A stretch of DNA of 64,000 nt from RPQJ01 sp963793675 (GTDB lineage Bacteria > Pseudomonadota > Gammaproteobacteria > Steroidobacterales > Steroidobacteraceae), in assembly GCA_963793675.1 (NCBI GenBank), contig CAWCBA010000010.1, positions 496,001 to 560,000 of the forward strand. The letters run 5' to 3'. Of this stretch, positions 44,971 through 52,998 are shown piece by piece (position 1 is the stretch's first letter; every line of letters begins with the position of its first letter). The position numbers were made by a program, and so were the translations under genes. Under the pieces are notes generated by a model that made no database searches, was not told the origin of the DNA, and saw nothing but the letters and a program-made list of their open reading frames with translations.

Positions 44971-46043
44971 TGGGAGTTCTCAGCCGTTACTTGATCCGCA
45001 CCGTGCTCGGTTATACCGCGCTGGTCATGACCGTGCTGCTCGCGCTTGGCGCGCTGTTCATGTTCATCGGCCAGCAGGACGACATCGGTGTCGGCAACTA
45101 CACGGCCACCAGGGCACTGCTGTTCGTCGCCCTGAACCTGCCGAGCTACCTGTTCCAGTTGTTGCCCGTGGCGGCCTTGATCGGGTCGCTGCTCGGTCTC
45201 GGCAACCTGGCGCGCGGCAGTGAACTCGTCGTCATGCGCTCCGCGGGCGTGACGACGCTGCGTTTCTGCCTGTGGCTCGGCATGGCCGGGCTGATCCTGT
45301 CGTCGCTGATGTTCGTCATCGGTGAATACGTCGCTCCGCCGCTCGGCCAATACGCCCGGCAGCTCAAGATCTTTGCCAAGTTCGACGAGTTCAACCTCGC
45401 GGGCAGCCGTGCGACGTGGGTGCGTGACGGCGACACCATCATCAGCGTCGACCAGCAGTCTGCCAGCACCCGCTTCGGCGGCATCAAGGTGTTCCAGGTC
45501 GATCGCGCACGCAGGCTCTTGAGCGTCGGTCGTGCCGAGTCGGCGAGCGTCAAGGGTGACAAGGTGTGGCGGCTGGAGAAATACGTGGGCACCTCGTTCG
45601 CGCGCGATTCGCTCACGGCCACCGTGGATCGCCCGGGCGAGCGCGACGTGCGGACGTCGTTGTCGTCTGAATTCCTCGGTCTTGCCATCGCGGAGCCCGA
45701 GACGATGGGATTGCGTGACCTGCGCGATTACATCGCGCACCTGCAGCGCAACGAACTGCAGTCGGACCGGTTCGAGGCGGCCTACTGGTCACGCCTCGCG
45801 CGGTTCGTTGCCGTGCTGCTGGTGATCATGCTGGCGCTGCCGTTCTGCGTGGGGTCGCTGCGCAAGTCAGGGCAGGGCGCGCGCACCGTGATCGGCATGC
45901 TGATCGGCGCGGGATTCGTGCTGCTGAGCCAGACGCTCGAGAGCAGCGGGGAGTTGTTCGCCCTGCCTCCGTGGATGGTGGGCTGGCTGCCGACGGCGTT
46001 GCTGGCCGTGGTGACGGGAACGTTGCTCTGGCGTAATCGCTGA
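44967..46043 (+). CDS. lptG: LPS export ABC transporter permease LptG
   Basis: Partner of LptF in LPS export. It begins MMGVLSRYLIRTVLGYTALVM, with six helices and a central periplasmic domain; GSELVVMRSAGVTTLRF is the coupling-helix region. ATG 44967 overlaps the lptF stop by 4 bases (ATG 44970 is also possible). The C-terminus LPTALLAVVTGTLLWRNR is canonical. Length 358 residues. Palindrome F lies about 95 bases past the stop. Confidence 0.95.
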   Translation: MMGVLSRYLIRTVLGYTALVMTVLLALGALFMFIGQQDDIGVGNYTATRALLFVALNLPSYLFQLLPVAALIGSLLGLGNLARGSELVVMRSAGVTTLRFCLWLGMAGLILSSLMFVIGEYVAPPLGQYARQLKIFAKFDEFNLAGSRATWVRDGDTIISVDQQSASTRFGGIKVFQVDRARRLLSVGRAESASVKGDKVWRLEKYVGTSFARDSLTATVDRPGERDVRTSLSSEFLGLAIAEPETMGLRDLRDYIAHLQRNELQSDRFEAAYWSRLARFVAVLLVIMLALPFCVGSLRKSGQGARTVIGMLIGAGFVLLSQTLESSGELFALPPWMVGWLPTALLAVVTGTLLWRNR

Positions 46044-46136
46044 TTCGCGGTCCGATTCGCCGGCTGTCGCTTCGATGCGGCTTGCGTCGTGCGAGTCTTG
46101 CGGCTACGCGATGTTGCTGGAAGGCGAGGAAGCAGG

Positions 46137-46212
46137 GCGCTCCGGTGTCGGTTCTCTTTCGGCGAGCGGAAAGGCAGACACGCGTCGCCGAAAGAGGAAC
46201 CAGACCGGGCGC
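46137..46212 (+). repeat. Conserved-loop palindrome, copy F
   Basis: Loop GGAAAGGCAGACAC at 46168-46181 on the plus strand, the same sense as lptG. The inner stem (CTCTTTCGGCGA with its complement, plus GC/GC) is strong. The outer part, starting GCGC...CCGG, has several mismatches and a one-base bulge, suggesting an older copy. Confidence 0.8.
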
Positions 46213-46472
46213 TGATAGCAGGCGCCTGAGCAAATTTTCGGCGGACCGAAAATTCGCACGGCGCAGCAGCGTCGAAGCGACGCCCGCGAATCGATCGCGA
46301 AGTGCCGGTGGCACATCACGGCCACGTGTGACGGTGAATCGCGTCGCAACTTGGGTTGTCGGGCGCCCGTTGCTCGTGGCTGCGTGCGTTGAGCCGGTCG
46401 TCAGCGCCGCTCTGCTTGCGCCGTGCGAGTCGTTCGGTCCGCCGAACGGCTCGCTCAGGCGCGGCGTGTCAA

Positions 46473-46545
46473 GCGTGCGATCCGGTTCATTTTCCGAATC
46501 GCGTGTCTTCTTCCCGCGATTCGGAAAATGAACCGGATCGCACGC
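46473..46545 (-). repeat. Conserved-loop palindrome, copy G (perfect 30-bp stem)
   Basis: Arms 46473-46502 and 46516-46545 pair perfectly over 30 bases. The 13-base loop on the minus strand is GGGAAGAAGACAC, a diverged form of the family core. The element ends three bases from the RDD stop codon and the loop is in the RDD sense. Outside the left arm, weak similarity to the inverted RDD 3' end continues (GCCGAA, AGGCG). Confidence 0.8.
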
Positions 46546-46548
46546 CTG

Positions 46549-47046
46549 TCACTTCCCGCCTTTACGCCCCTTCGGCAACACCACGACCCGCGACCGCGAC
46601 AACGAGTCATGCCAGGTCCGCCGCTCACGATCGAACAGCGCCCACACCCAGCCGAGACCGGCCGGCAGCCACGAGAGCAGGCTCGCGCCCAGTCGCACGA
46701 CCACGTCCCGCCACGTCAACAGGAACCCGTCGTCACGCTGCACGCGCAACCGCCACGACGCCATGCCCAGCGTCTGTCCGCGCTGGGTCCACGGCAAGCC
46801 GAAGTAGGCGACGATGGCGGCGACGAGTGCCGTCCAGTACGGCACTGCCAGCAACGGGAAGCTGTCCCACGTCACCGCCTCGCCACCGGTCAACGGCAGG
46901 AAGCAGGCGGTGACGATCATCAGCACCGCCAGGACCAGCAGGCCGTCGTAGACCATCGCCGCGAGTCGCCGCAGCAATCCCGCGGGCGGCAGCGCCGCTG
47001 CAGCAGTGGCGGCGGAACTCACGGACTCTTCGTCAGGGCTGGTCAC
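46549..47046 (-). CDS. RDD family membrane protein
   Basis: A 165-residue integral membrane protein with three or four helices (VYDGLLVLAVLMIVTACFL, LLAVPYWTALVAAIVAYF, LGASLLSWLPAGLGWVWALF). The RDD-type residues are seen in LLRRLAAMVYDGLL and FDRERRTWHDSLSRSRVVVLP. The N-terminus is Ala-rich and cytoplasmic. Function of the family is largely unknown; some members act in ion transport. The stop is three bases from palindrome G. Confidence 0.88.
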   Translation of the reverse strand: MTSPDEESVSSAATAAAALPPAGLLRRLAAMVYDGLLVLAVLMIVTACFLPLTGGEAVTWDSFPLLAVPYWTALVAAIVAYFGLPWTQRGQTLGMASWRLRVQRDDGFLLTWRDVVVRLGASLLSWLPAGLGWVWALFDRERRTWHDSLSRSRVVVLPKGRKGGK

Positions 47047-47074
47047 GGCGTCGGCGCGTCGCGGTCGGCAGCGA

Positions 47075-47356
47075 TCAGAACTTGTCCGATCGCAGCACGC
47101 TCACGTCCTGCAGAAACAGGATCATCGCGTAATGATCGTAGAATTTTTCGCGGACTCGTGCGGCGATCCGCTCCGCGACGGCTGGGTCGCAGATCACTTC
47201 GACCCGGATGTTGCCTTCCTGCGCCCATTCGGACTGGCGCAGCCCGCGGCTGCCCTTGCCGCGCGCATCGGTAATCGTGAAGCCGCGGACACCGAGCGAT
47301 TCCAGTTCGGCCACCAGGGTGCGCTCGAGCGCGGACTCGGTGACGATCGTGACCAT
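47075..47356 (-). CDS. sbtB: PII-like regulator paired with SbtA
   Basis: A small protein of about 93 residues with the ferredoxin-like PII fold: VTIVTESALERTLVAELESLGVRGFTITDARG, then RVEVICDPAVAERIAARVREKFYDHYAMILFLQDVSVLR. It matches the SbtB type, which controls the bicarbonate transporter SbtA in response to adenine nucleotides in cyanobacteria. The typical PII uridylylation Tyr loop is absent. ATG 47356 is the likely start; a GTG about 20 bases upstream is possible. It lies 31 bases past sbtA. Confidence 0.8.
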   Translation of the reverse strand: MVTIVTESALERTLVAELESLGVRGFTITDARGKGSRGLRQSEWAQEGNIRVEVICDPAVAERIAARVREKFYDHYAMILFLQDVSVLRSDKF

Positions 47357-47387
47357 GCGTCGCGGGTAGTGCTGCACTTGGGTGGTC

Positions 47388-48330
47388 TCAGAAGGAAGCG
47401 ACCAGCGTTGCCAGCCGATGGTAGATCGGAATGCCGACGATGATGTTGAAGGGGAACGTGATGGCGAGCGACGCCGTGAGCGACAGCGCCGGATTGGCCT
47501 CGGGCAGTGCGGTGCGCATGCGGTGGGGGCGGCGATGTATGAAGCGCTCGCGGCGAGTGTCGCGAGGACCAGGATGCCACCCAGCGACAGGCCGATCGCG
47601 CGGCCGAGCAGCGCGCCGACCACGGCGCCGAACAACGGCATCAGCACGCCGAACAGCACCAGGAACACGGCATTGCGCTTCAGGGCACCGATTTGAGTCG
47701 CGGCGATCGAGTCCCATCTCGAGCAGGAACAGCGCGAGGATGCCCTTGAACAGCCCGAAGAACAGCGGCTGGATCGAAGCCGTGCCCGCGGGCCCGCTGA
47801 TCCAGCCGATGGCGAGGCCGCCCAGCAGCAGGACGATGCTGCGCCCGAGCAGCAGTTCGCGCAGCAGCGACCGCCAGGCGACGTCACCGCCCAATCCTCG
47901 CGCCAGCACGATACCTGCCAGGATCGCCGGTACCTCGAGTAGCTACCACCCACACCGGGGCGCGCGCTTCATACGGAATGCCCTGCACGGCAAGTTGGCC
48001 GATGAGGACCGCGAACGTACCGACGCTGACCGAGCCATAATGCGCGCCGAGCGACGCCGCGTCGGCACGGCTGAGGCGGCCAAGATAGCGCGCGGCGAGA
48101 AAGGCAGGGATCGGCAAGCCGAAGCCGAGGGCCAGCAGGGCCGCGAGTTCGACGAGGGGGATGCCTTCACCGGCACGCGCGAGTTCGACACCGCCTTTCA
48201 GGCCGATCGCGAGCAGCAGCAGGGTGCTGACGAACTCGTAAATCGCTGCCGGCAGGCGCAGTTCGGCCCTGGCCAGGCCCGCGGCGGCGCCGAGCAGGAA
48301 GAACAGGATGACGGGATCCAGGCTCGACAT
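47388..48330 (-). CDS. sbtA: SbtA-family sodium-dependent bicarbonate permease, three frameshifts
   Basis: Polytopic membrane protein of about 312 residues when joined. It starts MSSLDPVILFFLLGAAAGL at 48330. Helix-rich segments (FVSTLLLLAIGLKGGVEL, GSVSVGTFAVLIGQLAVQG) read in the first frame to about 47945. VPAILAGIVLARG and FKGILALFLLEMGL read in a second to about 47712, and NAVFLVLFGVLMPLFGAVVG in a third to about 47520. FPFNIIVGIPIYHRLATLV then returns to the second frame. These match SbtA throughout. Three single-base indels in one kilobase could be decay or error. Confidence 0.8.
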
Positions 48331-48453
48331 GAAAATCCGTTGGCGGCGTGAAGGGCCGATGCGGCTGGAGCGCAACGGTAGGCGAAAATTCCGTGCGCGT
48401 CACGGTGTTCCAGCGTGGAATCCGGCTCCTGGCCGGGCGCGAACAGGGCGACG

Positions 48454-49147
48454 ATGAGCGTCGACTCCTGCCGACAGTTCGACAAATGCGACCGCGCTGG
48501 TCTGGGACTGGCCGCTGCGCGTTTTTCACTGGTCGCTCGTACTGGCCGTCGCCGGTTCGTTCGCGACCCACTACGCCGGGATCGAGTGGTTCGACTGGCA
48601 TCGCCGTTGCGGCTATGTCGCCGTGGTGCTGATCGGATTCCGGCTCGCCTGGGGTTTCGTGGGTCCGCGGTACTCGCGGTTCACGTCGTTCGTGCGCGGG
48701 CCAGGCGCGATGATCGAACACCTGCGTGGCCGGCAACCGTACCCGATCGCGGGCCACAATCCCGTCGGCGCGGCCAGCGTGCTGGCGTTCCTGGGGTCGC
48801 TCGCGCTCCAGGCGGGCACGGGCCTGTTCGCGAACGATGAAATCGCGAACGCGGGTCCGTTCTATGGCTGGGTGACGCAGGAAACCAGCAAGCGGCTCAC
48901 CGCGTTGCACGATCTCAATTCCAGCCTGCTGATCGCGCTGATCGTGGCGCACCTGGTCGCCATCGCCTGGTACGACGGCCGGCGGCGGCTGGGGTTGGTG
49001 CGTGCGTTCTGGACAGGCCGCAAGGCAGGGGCGCAGGGCATCCGCTCATCTCGCGGCGGGCTCGCGCTCCTGATCGTGGTCGCGTTGATCGTGGCCCTGG
49101 CGCTCGCGATCCGTGCGGCGCCAGAGGCTTCGGTCAGCTTCTTCTGA
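48454..49147 (+). CDS. Cytochrome b561 family protein, frameshift near start
   Basis: Four-helix di-heme membrane cytochrome that moves electrons between quinone or NAD-linked donors and c-type cytochromes. Heme-ligand regions are WPLRVFHWSLVLAVAGSF, GIEWFDWHRRCGYVAVVL and NSSLLIALIVAHLVAIAWYD. The main frame is open from 48486 but lacks a start. ATG 48454 in the next frame would give MSTPAD-type sequence if one base near 48456 were an insertion. About 230 residues. Divergent from sbtA and convergent with the cytochrome c' gene. Confidence 0.85.
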
Positions 49148-49178
49148 CAGGAACGCGGTCCGTACCGCCGCGAATCCG

Positions 49179-49646
49179 TCACTCGTTCTTGTACTTCTCG
49201 TGGCACGCCTTGCAGGCGTTCGCCGTGTCGAAGAACGCCGCCTTGCTCTGCGCAAAGTCGCCGGCCTTCGCCACGGTGGCCAGCTTCGCGCTGCGGTCGA
49301 CGAGGTCCTGCATCTTCGCGTCGAAGTCCGCGCGGTTGGCCCACATCGCGGGCTTCAGCTCCGAGTGCGGCAGGTCCTTGGTTTCGGCCGGGAAGCCTTC
49401 ACTCAGCATCGGTGCGATCAGTGCGACGCGATCCGCGCGCTTCGCGAATTCCACGGCGTCGTAAGGCACCTTGCCCTGGGCCATCGCGCCCATCGGGCCG
49501 AAGTTCCAGGCCATCACCTGGTAAAGCGACTTGCGGTACTTGAGCGCCTGCTCGCCCTTCGACGGCGCGCCTTCGGCCTGCACGGCGCCGGCGGCCAGGC
49601 ACGTGGTCGTGAGCATGGCGATTGCGAACGAACGGGAAAACTTCAT
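49179..49646 (-). CDS. Cytochrome c' (periplasmic)
   Basis: Four-helix-bundle cytochrome c with a C-terminal heme site, CKACHEKYK, at about residues 144-152. The signal peptide covers residues 1-24 (FAIAMLTTTCLAAGAVQA). The body has SLYQVMAWNFGPMGAMAQGK and WANRADFDAKMQDL, as in cytochromes c', which bind NO and CO. Length 155 residues is typical. The neighbouring cytochrome b561 is a plausible redox partner. Confidence 0.93.
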   Translation of the reverse strand: MKFSRSFAIAMLTTTCLAAGAVQAEGAPSKGEQALKYRKSLYQVMAWNFGPMGAMAQGKVPYDAVEFAKRADRVALIAPMLSEGFPAETKDLPHSELKPAMWANRADFDAKMQDLVDRSAKLATVAKAGDFAQSKAAFFDTANACKACHEKYKNE

Positions 49647-49735
49647 GGGTGGGGCGCTCCTTCAAGCGGCAGACCTCGGGGAACCGCCAAGGTACCGCAG
49701 GCCGCGTGACGGTGTCACGGCGGCAAAGCCGGCGA

Positions 49736-50485
49736 TCAGCCCTTGCGACGCGAGGTCGCGAGAATGTCGTTGTGATGGGCGCGCAGGATCTTCCAGATTT
49801 CGGCCTCGGACGGGCGATCGGCCATCCGCGCGATCAGTCCCGCGAGCGCCGGCCATTCGCGGCCCCATTCAAGCATGCGAACCGCGTCGGCGATCACCTG
49901 CCGTGTCATCGCGTCATTGGGCCTGGTTGGCGGTGCCGGGGTGGCTTCGGGACGAGCAACGGGCTTCGCAGCGGGTGCCGCGGCCGCTGGCGGCGCAGTA
50001 CGCGGCCGTGCTGGTCGCTTGTGAGAGCCGGTGGAAGACTTGTGGGCCGAGCCAGCCTGCGTGGCTTTCGCGGGGGAGGGTGCGGCGCCGGTGCTCTTCT
50101 GGTTCGAGGCAGCCTTGGCCACGGCACGAATACGCGGTTGTTCCACCGTGGCGGACACGCCCGGATCGGGCGCCTTGCCGGTCGCCAGCGGGATGAAGCG
50201 CTCGAGGTGCTCCGATCCGAGCAGGCTGGTCAGGAACGACATCAGCTCGAGCGACTCGGCGAATTTCGCATCACCTGCGTCGCGGCGCTCGTGCAGGTGC
50301 CGCTTCAACTCCAGCAGGCGGGTGCGGGCCAGGTTCACGACCAGTGCGTTCGGTCGCTGGTGCTTTGGCCAGGCCTCGGCGCGCGCGTAGGCGGCGTCGT
50401 CCAGCTTCAGGTAACGCAGGTGCAGCTCGACACTCGCCAGCCAGCGATCGAGCAACTCCTCCACGCGCCTGTCAGTCGTCGACAT
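49736..50485 (-). CDS. Hypothetical protein with Ala/Pro-rich linker
   Basis: Not recognised. The N-terminal ~90 residues are charged and helical (VEELLDRWLASVELHLRYLK, LELKRHLHERRDAG, FAESLELMSFLTSLLGSEHL). A linker rich in Ala, Pro, Lys and Ser (about residues 115-195) follows. A C-terminal helical segment (AMTRQVIADAVRMLEWGREW, AEIWKILRAHHNDIL) ends the protein. No signal peptide or membrane span, so probably cytosolic. The two-domain-plus-linker shape suggests a binding or scaffold role. Divergent from the DUF6502 gene. Confidence 0.75.
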   Translation of the reverse strand: MSTTDRRVEELLDRWLASVELHLRYLKLDDAAYARAEAWPKHQRPNALVVNLARTRLLELKRHLHERRDAGDAKFAESLELMSFLTSLLGSEHLERFIPLATGKAPDPGVSATVEQPRIRAVAKAASNQKSTGAAPSPAKATQAGSAHKSSTGSHKRPARPRTAPPAAAAPAAKPVARPEATPAPPTRPNDAMTRQVIADAVRMLEWGREWPALAGLIARMADRPSEAEIWKILRAHHNDILATSRRKG

Positions 50486-50623
50486 CGTGCCTGAACCCCG
50501 TCCTGTGGTCGGAGTCTAGCGGGTGGAGGGCGGTTGGCGTGGCGCGGCTGCAGAAGCTGTGACCCGCCCCGCAGATCGGGGCGCGGTCGAGTATTGGTCG
50601 ACGATGGCTTGAAAAAGTACCGT

Positions 50624-50648
50624 ATATGGGACACACTGTCTCACATAT
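50624..50648 (+). promoter_or_regulatory. Palindromic candidate operator at the DUF6502 start
   Basis: A 25-base near-palindrome with outer ATATG/CATAT and inner ACA/TGT, 10 of 12 symmetric positions matching. It covers the first possible ATG (50626) and runs into the second (50647). Local AT content is higher than in the surroundings. The position suggests a repressor site, perhaps for autoregulation by the DUF6502 protein. Confidence 0.5.
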
Positions 50649-51480
50649 GGGAATTCAGTCTCAACGCCCGATCGTGACCGCCAGCCTGCGTTGGCTGCGG
50701 CCGATCGCCCGCTGGCTGTTGAAATCGGGCGTGACCTGGAAGGAATTTGCCGAGCTTGCGCGCGGTGTCTTCGTCAGCGTCGCCGCCGAGGAATTCGGCC
50801 TGCGCGGTCGCCCCACCAACGTGTCGCGTATCGCGCTGCTCACGGGCATGACCCGCCGGGAAGTGCGTCGCTACCGCGAGTCCCAGGTCGAGACCCCGGC
50901 CGAGGACGTGCGCGCGGAGGACGACCTCAACCACGCGAGCCGAGTGCTGGCGGGCTGGCACCTCGACTCCGAATTCATCGATGAGCTCGGCCAGCCGCGC
51001 GCACTCGACGCGAAAGGCGAGGGCGCGACGTTCGAGCAGCTGGTGCGTCGCTACGCGGGCGACATCCCGGCGACGGCGCTGATCAAGGAACTCGTGCGCT
51101 CGAGCTCGATCGAGCGCACGACGGACGGTCGCTATCGCGCGCTGCGTCGCTTCTACATGCCGCGGGCCATGGACGGGCAGGCCGTCGAGCGCGCGGGTGC
51201 GGTGATCGCCGATCTCGCGGCGACCGTCGAGCACAACCTGACGCGCGATGCTGCGCAGCCGCCCCGTTTCGAGGGACGCGCACAGAACCGTCACATCGAT
51301 CCGCGCCAGCTGCCCGCATTTCGCGCGTTCATGGAGCGCGAAGGCGAGGCGTTCCTCGAGCGCTGCGACGAATGGCTGAGCGCGCACGAGGCGCAACAGG
51401 ACGAGGGGACGCCGGTTGCCACCCTGCGGTTGGGCGTGGGGGTCTTTGCAATTCAGGAACAGATGGTCGGAGAGCAATGA
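50626..51480 (+). CDS. DUF6502 family protein
   Basis: Predicted cytosolic protein of 284 residues (277 if ATG 50647 is used). The N-terminal part (RWLLKSGVTWKEFAELARGVFV, then VSRIALLTGMTRREVRRYRE) looks like a helix-turn-helix domain. A long helical C-terminal region (MDGQAVERAGAVIADLAATVEHNL) follows. The DUF6502 assignment is from recognition of this pattern. It ends in an ATGA overlap with a DUF5666 lipoprotein gene, so it probably regulates or accompanies the downstream lipoproteins. Confidence 0.8.
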   Translation: MGHTVSHMGIQSQRPIVTASLRWLRPIARWLLKSGVTWKEFAELARGVFVSVAAEEFGLRGRPTNVSRIALLTGMTRREVRRYRESQVETPAEDVRAEDDLNHASRVLAGWHLDSEFIDELGQPRALDAKGEGATFEQLVRRYAGDIPATALIKELVRSSSIERTTDGRYRALRRFYMPRAMDGQAVERAGAVIADLAATVEHNLTRDAAQPPRFEGRAQNRHIDPRQLPAFRAFMEREGEAFLERCDEWLSAHEAQQDEGTPVATLRLGVGVFAIQEQMVGEQ

Positions 51481-52922
51481 TGATGCACGCACGCATGGCG
51501 GTGAGCCGCTGGACGACGACCGGTGTCGCGATCCTGATCGCTGCCTGCGGCGGCGGAGGCGGCGCAAGCAGTTCGGGCGGCATCACCGCGGGCATCGACC
51601 GCGGCGGCCTCATCTCTGCGTCGGGAGCCATAACGGGCTTCGGCAGCGTGCACGTCAACGGCGTCCACTACCTGACCACGGGCGCCACCATCACGCTCGA
51701 TGACAGCCCCGGCACCGAGTCCGACCTGCGCGTCGGCCAGGTCGTGCGCATCGAAGGCCGCCTCGACCAGGACGGCATCAACGGCACGGCAACGCGCGTC
51801 ATCTTCGACGACGAAGTCGAAGGTCCGGTGCAGAGCGTCGATCTCGTGACGCGCCGGATGGTCGTGCTCGGACGCACGGTCCAGGTCGGTCCGCAGACAT
51901 CCTTCGACGATCGCATCTCTCCGCGCAGCCTCGAAGGCCTGGCCATCGGTGACCGCATCGAAGTGAGCGGGCTCGTGGCGACGACGGGTGTCGTCGAGGC
52001 GACACGCATCGAACGCAAGACCGCGCAGTCGAGCGTCGAGGTGAAGGGCACGATCGCCTCGCTCGATGCGAGCGCACGCCGCTTTGCGCTCAGCCAGCTG
52101 ACGGTCTCATACGCGAGCGCGCAGTTGAACGGCTTCGCGAGCGGGCAGCCGGCGAACGGCGACCGCGTCGAGGCGTTCGGCACGGTCGATGGCAATGGAG
52201 TGCTGGTCGCGACTCGCGTCGAGAACAAGGGCAGTGGCACGACAGGCGCCGCCGACGAACGGGCCGAATACGAAGGCCTGGTCACGAGTTTCGTGTCGGC
52301 GACGGATTTTGCGGTGGCCGGGCAGCCCGTCACGACGACGGCGTCGACCACGTATGAAGGTGGCACGGCATCGAGCCTTGCGCTCGACCTGCCCGTGGAG
52401 GTCGAGGGCCGCTTCAACGCGTCGGGCGTCATCGTCGCAACCAAGGTGCAGTTCCGTCGCAGCAGCGACACGGAGTTCTCGGGTCGCGTGGATTCGGTGA
52501 ACGCGGCGGGCAACAGCCTGGTCGTCTTCGGCGTCACGATCCGCGTCAATACGCTGACCCGCTTCGAGGATCACAGCGGCGCCGACGTGCAACGGTTCAG
52601 CCTCGCCAACATCGCCGTTGGCGACTACGTGGAAGTCGACGTCTACAACGACGGCAGCGGCCTGGTGGCGACCAAGCTCGAACGCGACGACACGCAGGGT
52701 GAGGTCCAGCTCGAGGGCGCCGTCCAGAACGTGGCCGCACCCGGTTTCACGGTCGGTGGCGTCACCGTCACGACCGACGGCAATACCGAATTCAGGGATA
52801 CCAACGGCGTGACCATCAGCGCCGCGGCGTTCTTCCAGGCGGCCCCGGGCCGCAAGGTAAAGGCGCGCGGCACGCTGGTGGGCAACGTCGTGCTGGCCAC
52901 GAGGGCCGAACTCGAAGACTGA
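51477..52922 (+). CDS. DUF5666 repeat lipoprotein
   Basis: A 481-residue exported lipoprotein. The signal ends ILIAACGGGGG with the lipidated Cys near residue 24. The mature part is about six tandem DUF5666-like beta domains of ~65-75 residues with recurring phrases (GAITGFGSVHVNG, EVKGTIASLD, EYEGLVTSFVSATDF, EFSGRVDSVN, QLEGAVQNV). No catalytic motif is seen. It starts on the ATGA shared with DUF6502 and is followed after 76 bases by a longer paralogue, which indicates tandem duplication. Confidence 0.85.
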   Translation: MMMHARMAVSRWTTTGVAILIAACGGGGGASSSGGITAGIDRGGLISASGAITGFGSVHVNGVHYLTTGATITLDDSPGTESDLRVGQVVRIEGRLDQDGINGTATRVIFDDEVEGPVQSVDLVTRRMVVLGRTVQVGPQTSFDDRISPRSLEGLAIGDRIEVSGLVATTGVVEATRIERKTAQSSVEVKGTIASLDASARRFALSQLTVSYASAQLNGFASGQPANGDRVEAFGTVDGNGVLVATRVENKGSGTTGAADERAEYEGLVTSFVSATDFAVAGQPVTTTASTTYEGGTASSLALDLPVEVEGRFNASGVIVATKVQFRRSSDTEFSGRVDSVNAAGNSLVVFGVTIRVNTLTRFEDHSGADVQRFSLANIAVGDYVEVDVYNDGSGLVATKLERDDTQGEVQLEGAVQNVAAPGFTVGGVTVTTDGNTEFRDTNGVTISAAAFFQAAPGRKVKARGTLVGNVVLATRAELED

Positions 52923-52998
52923 CCGGAGTTCCGGGGTAAAGACGGAGCCGCAACGACGGGTCCGAACCGATCAGTACCGAGCTGTGCAGAGGTGTGAG

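Larger units (their letters stand above)
46044..46548. other. Intergenic region with palindromes F and G
   Basis: About 500 bases between the ends of lptG (+) and the RDD gene (-), with no convincing coding frame. It holds two conserved-loop palindromes and a small hairpin (AATTTTCGG/CCGAAAATT near 46230). The flanks of palindrome F remain partly inverted copies of each other for about 110 bases on each side. The pattern CGATTCGC-GGC-GTCGCTTCGA occurs near 46052 and, inverted, near 46270-46295. Confidence 0.65.
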
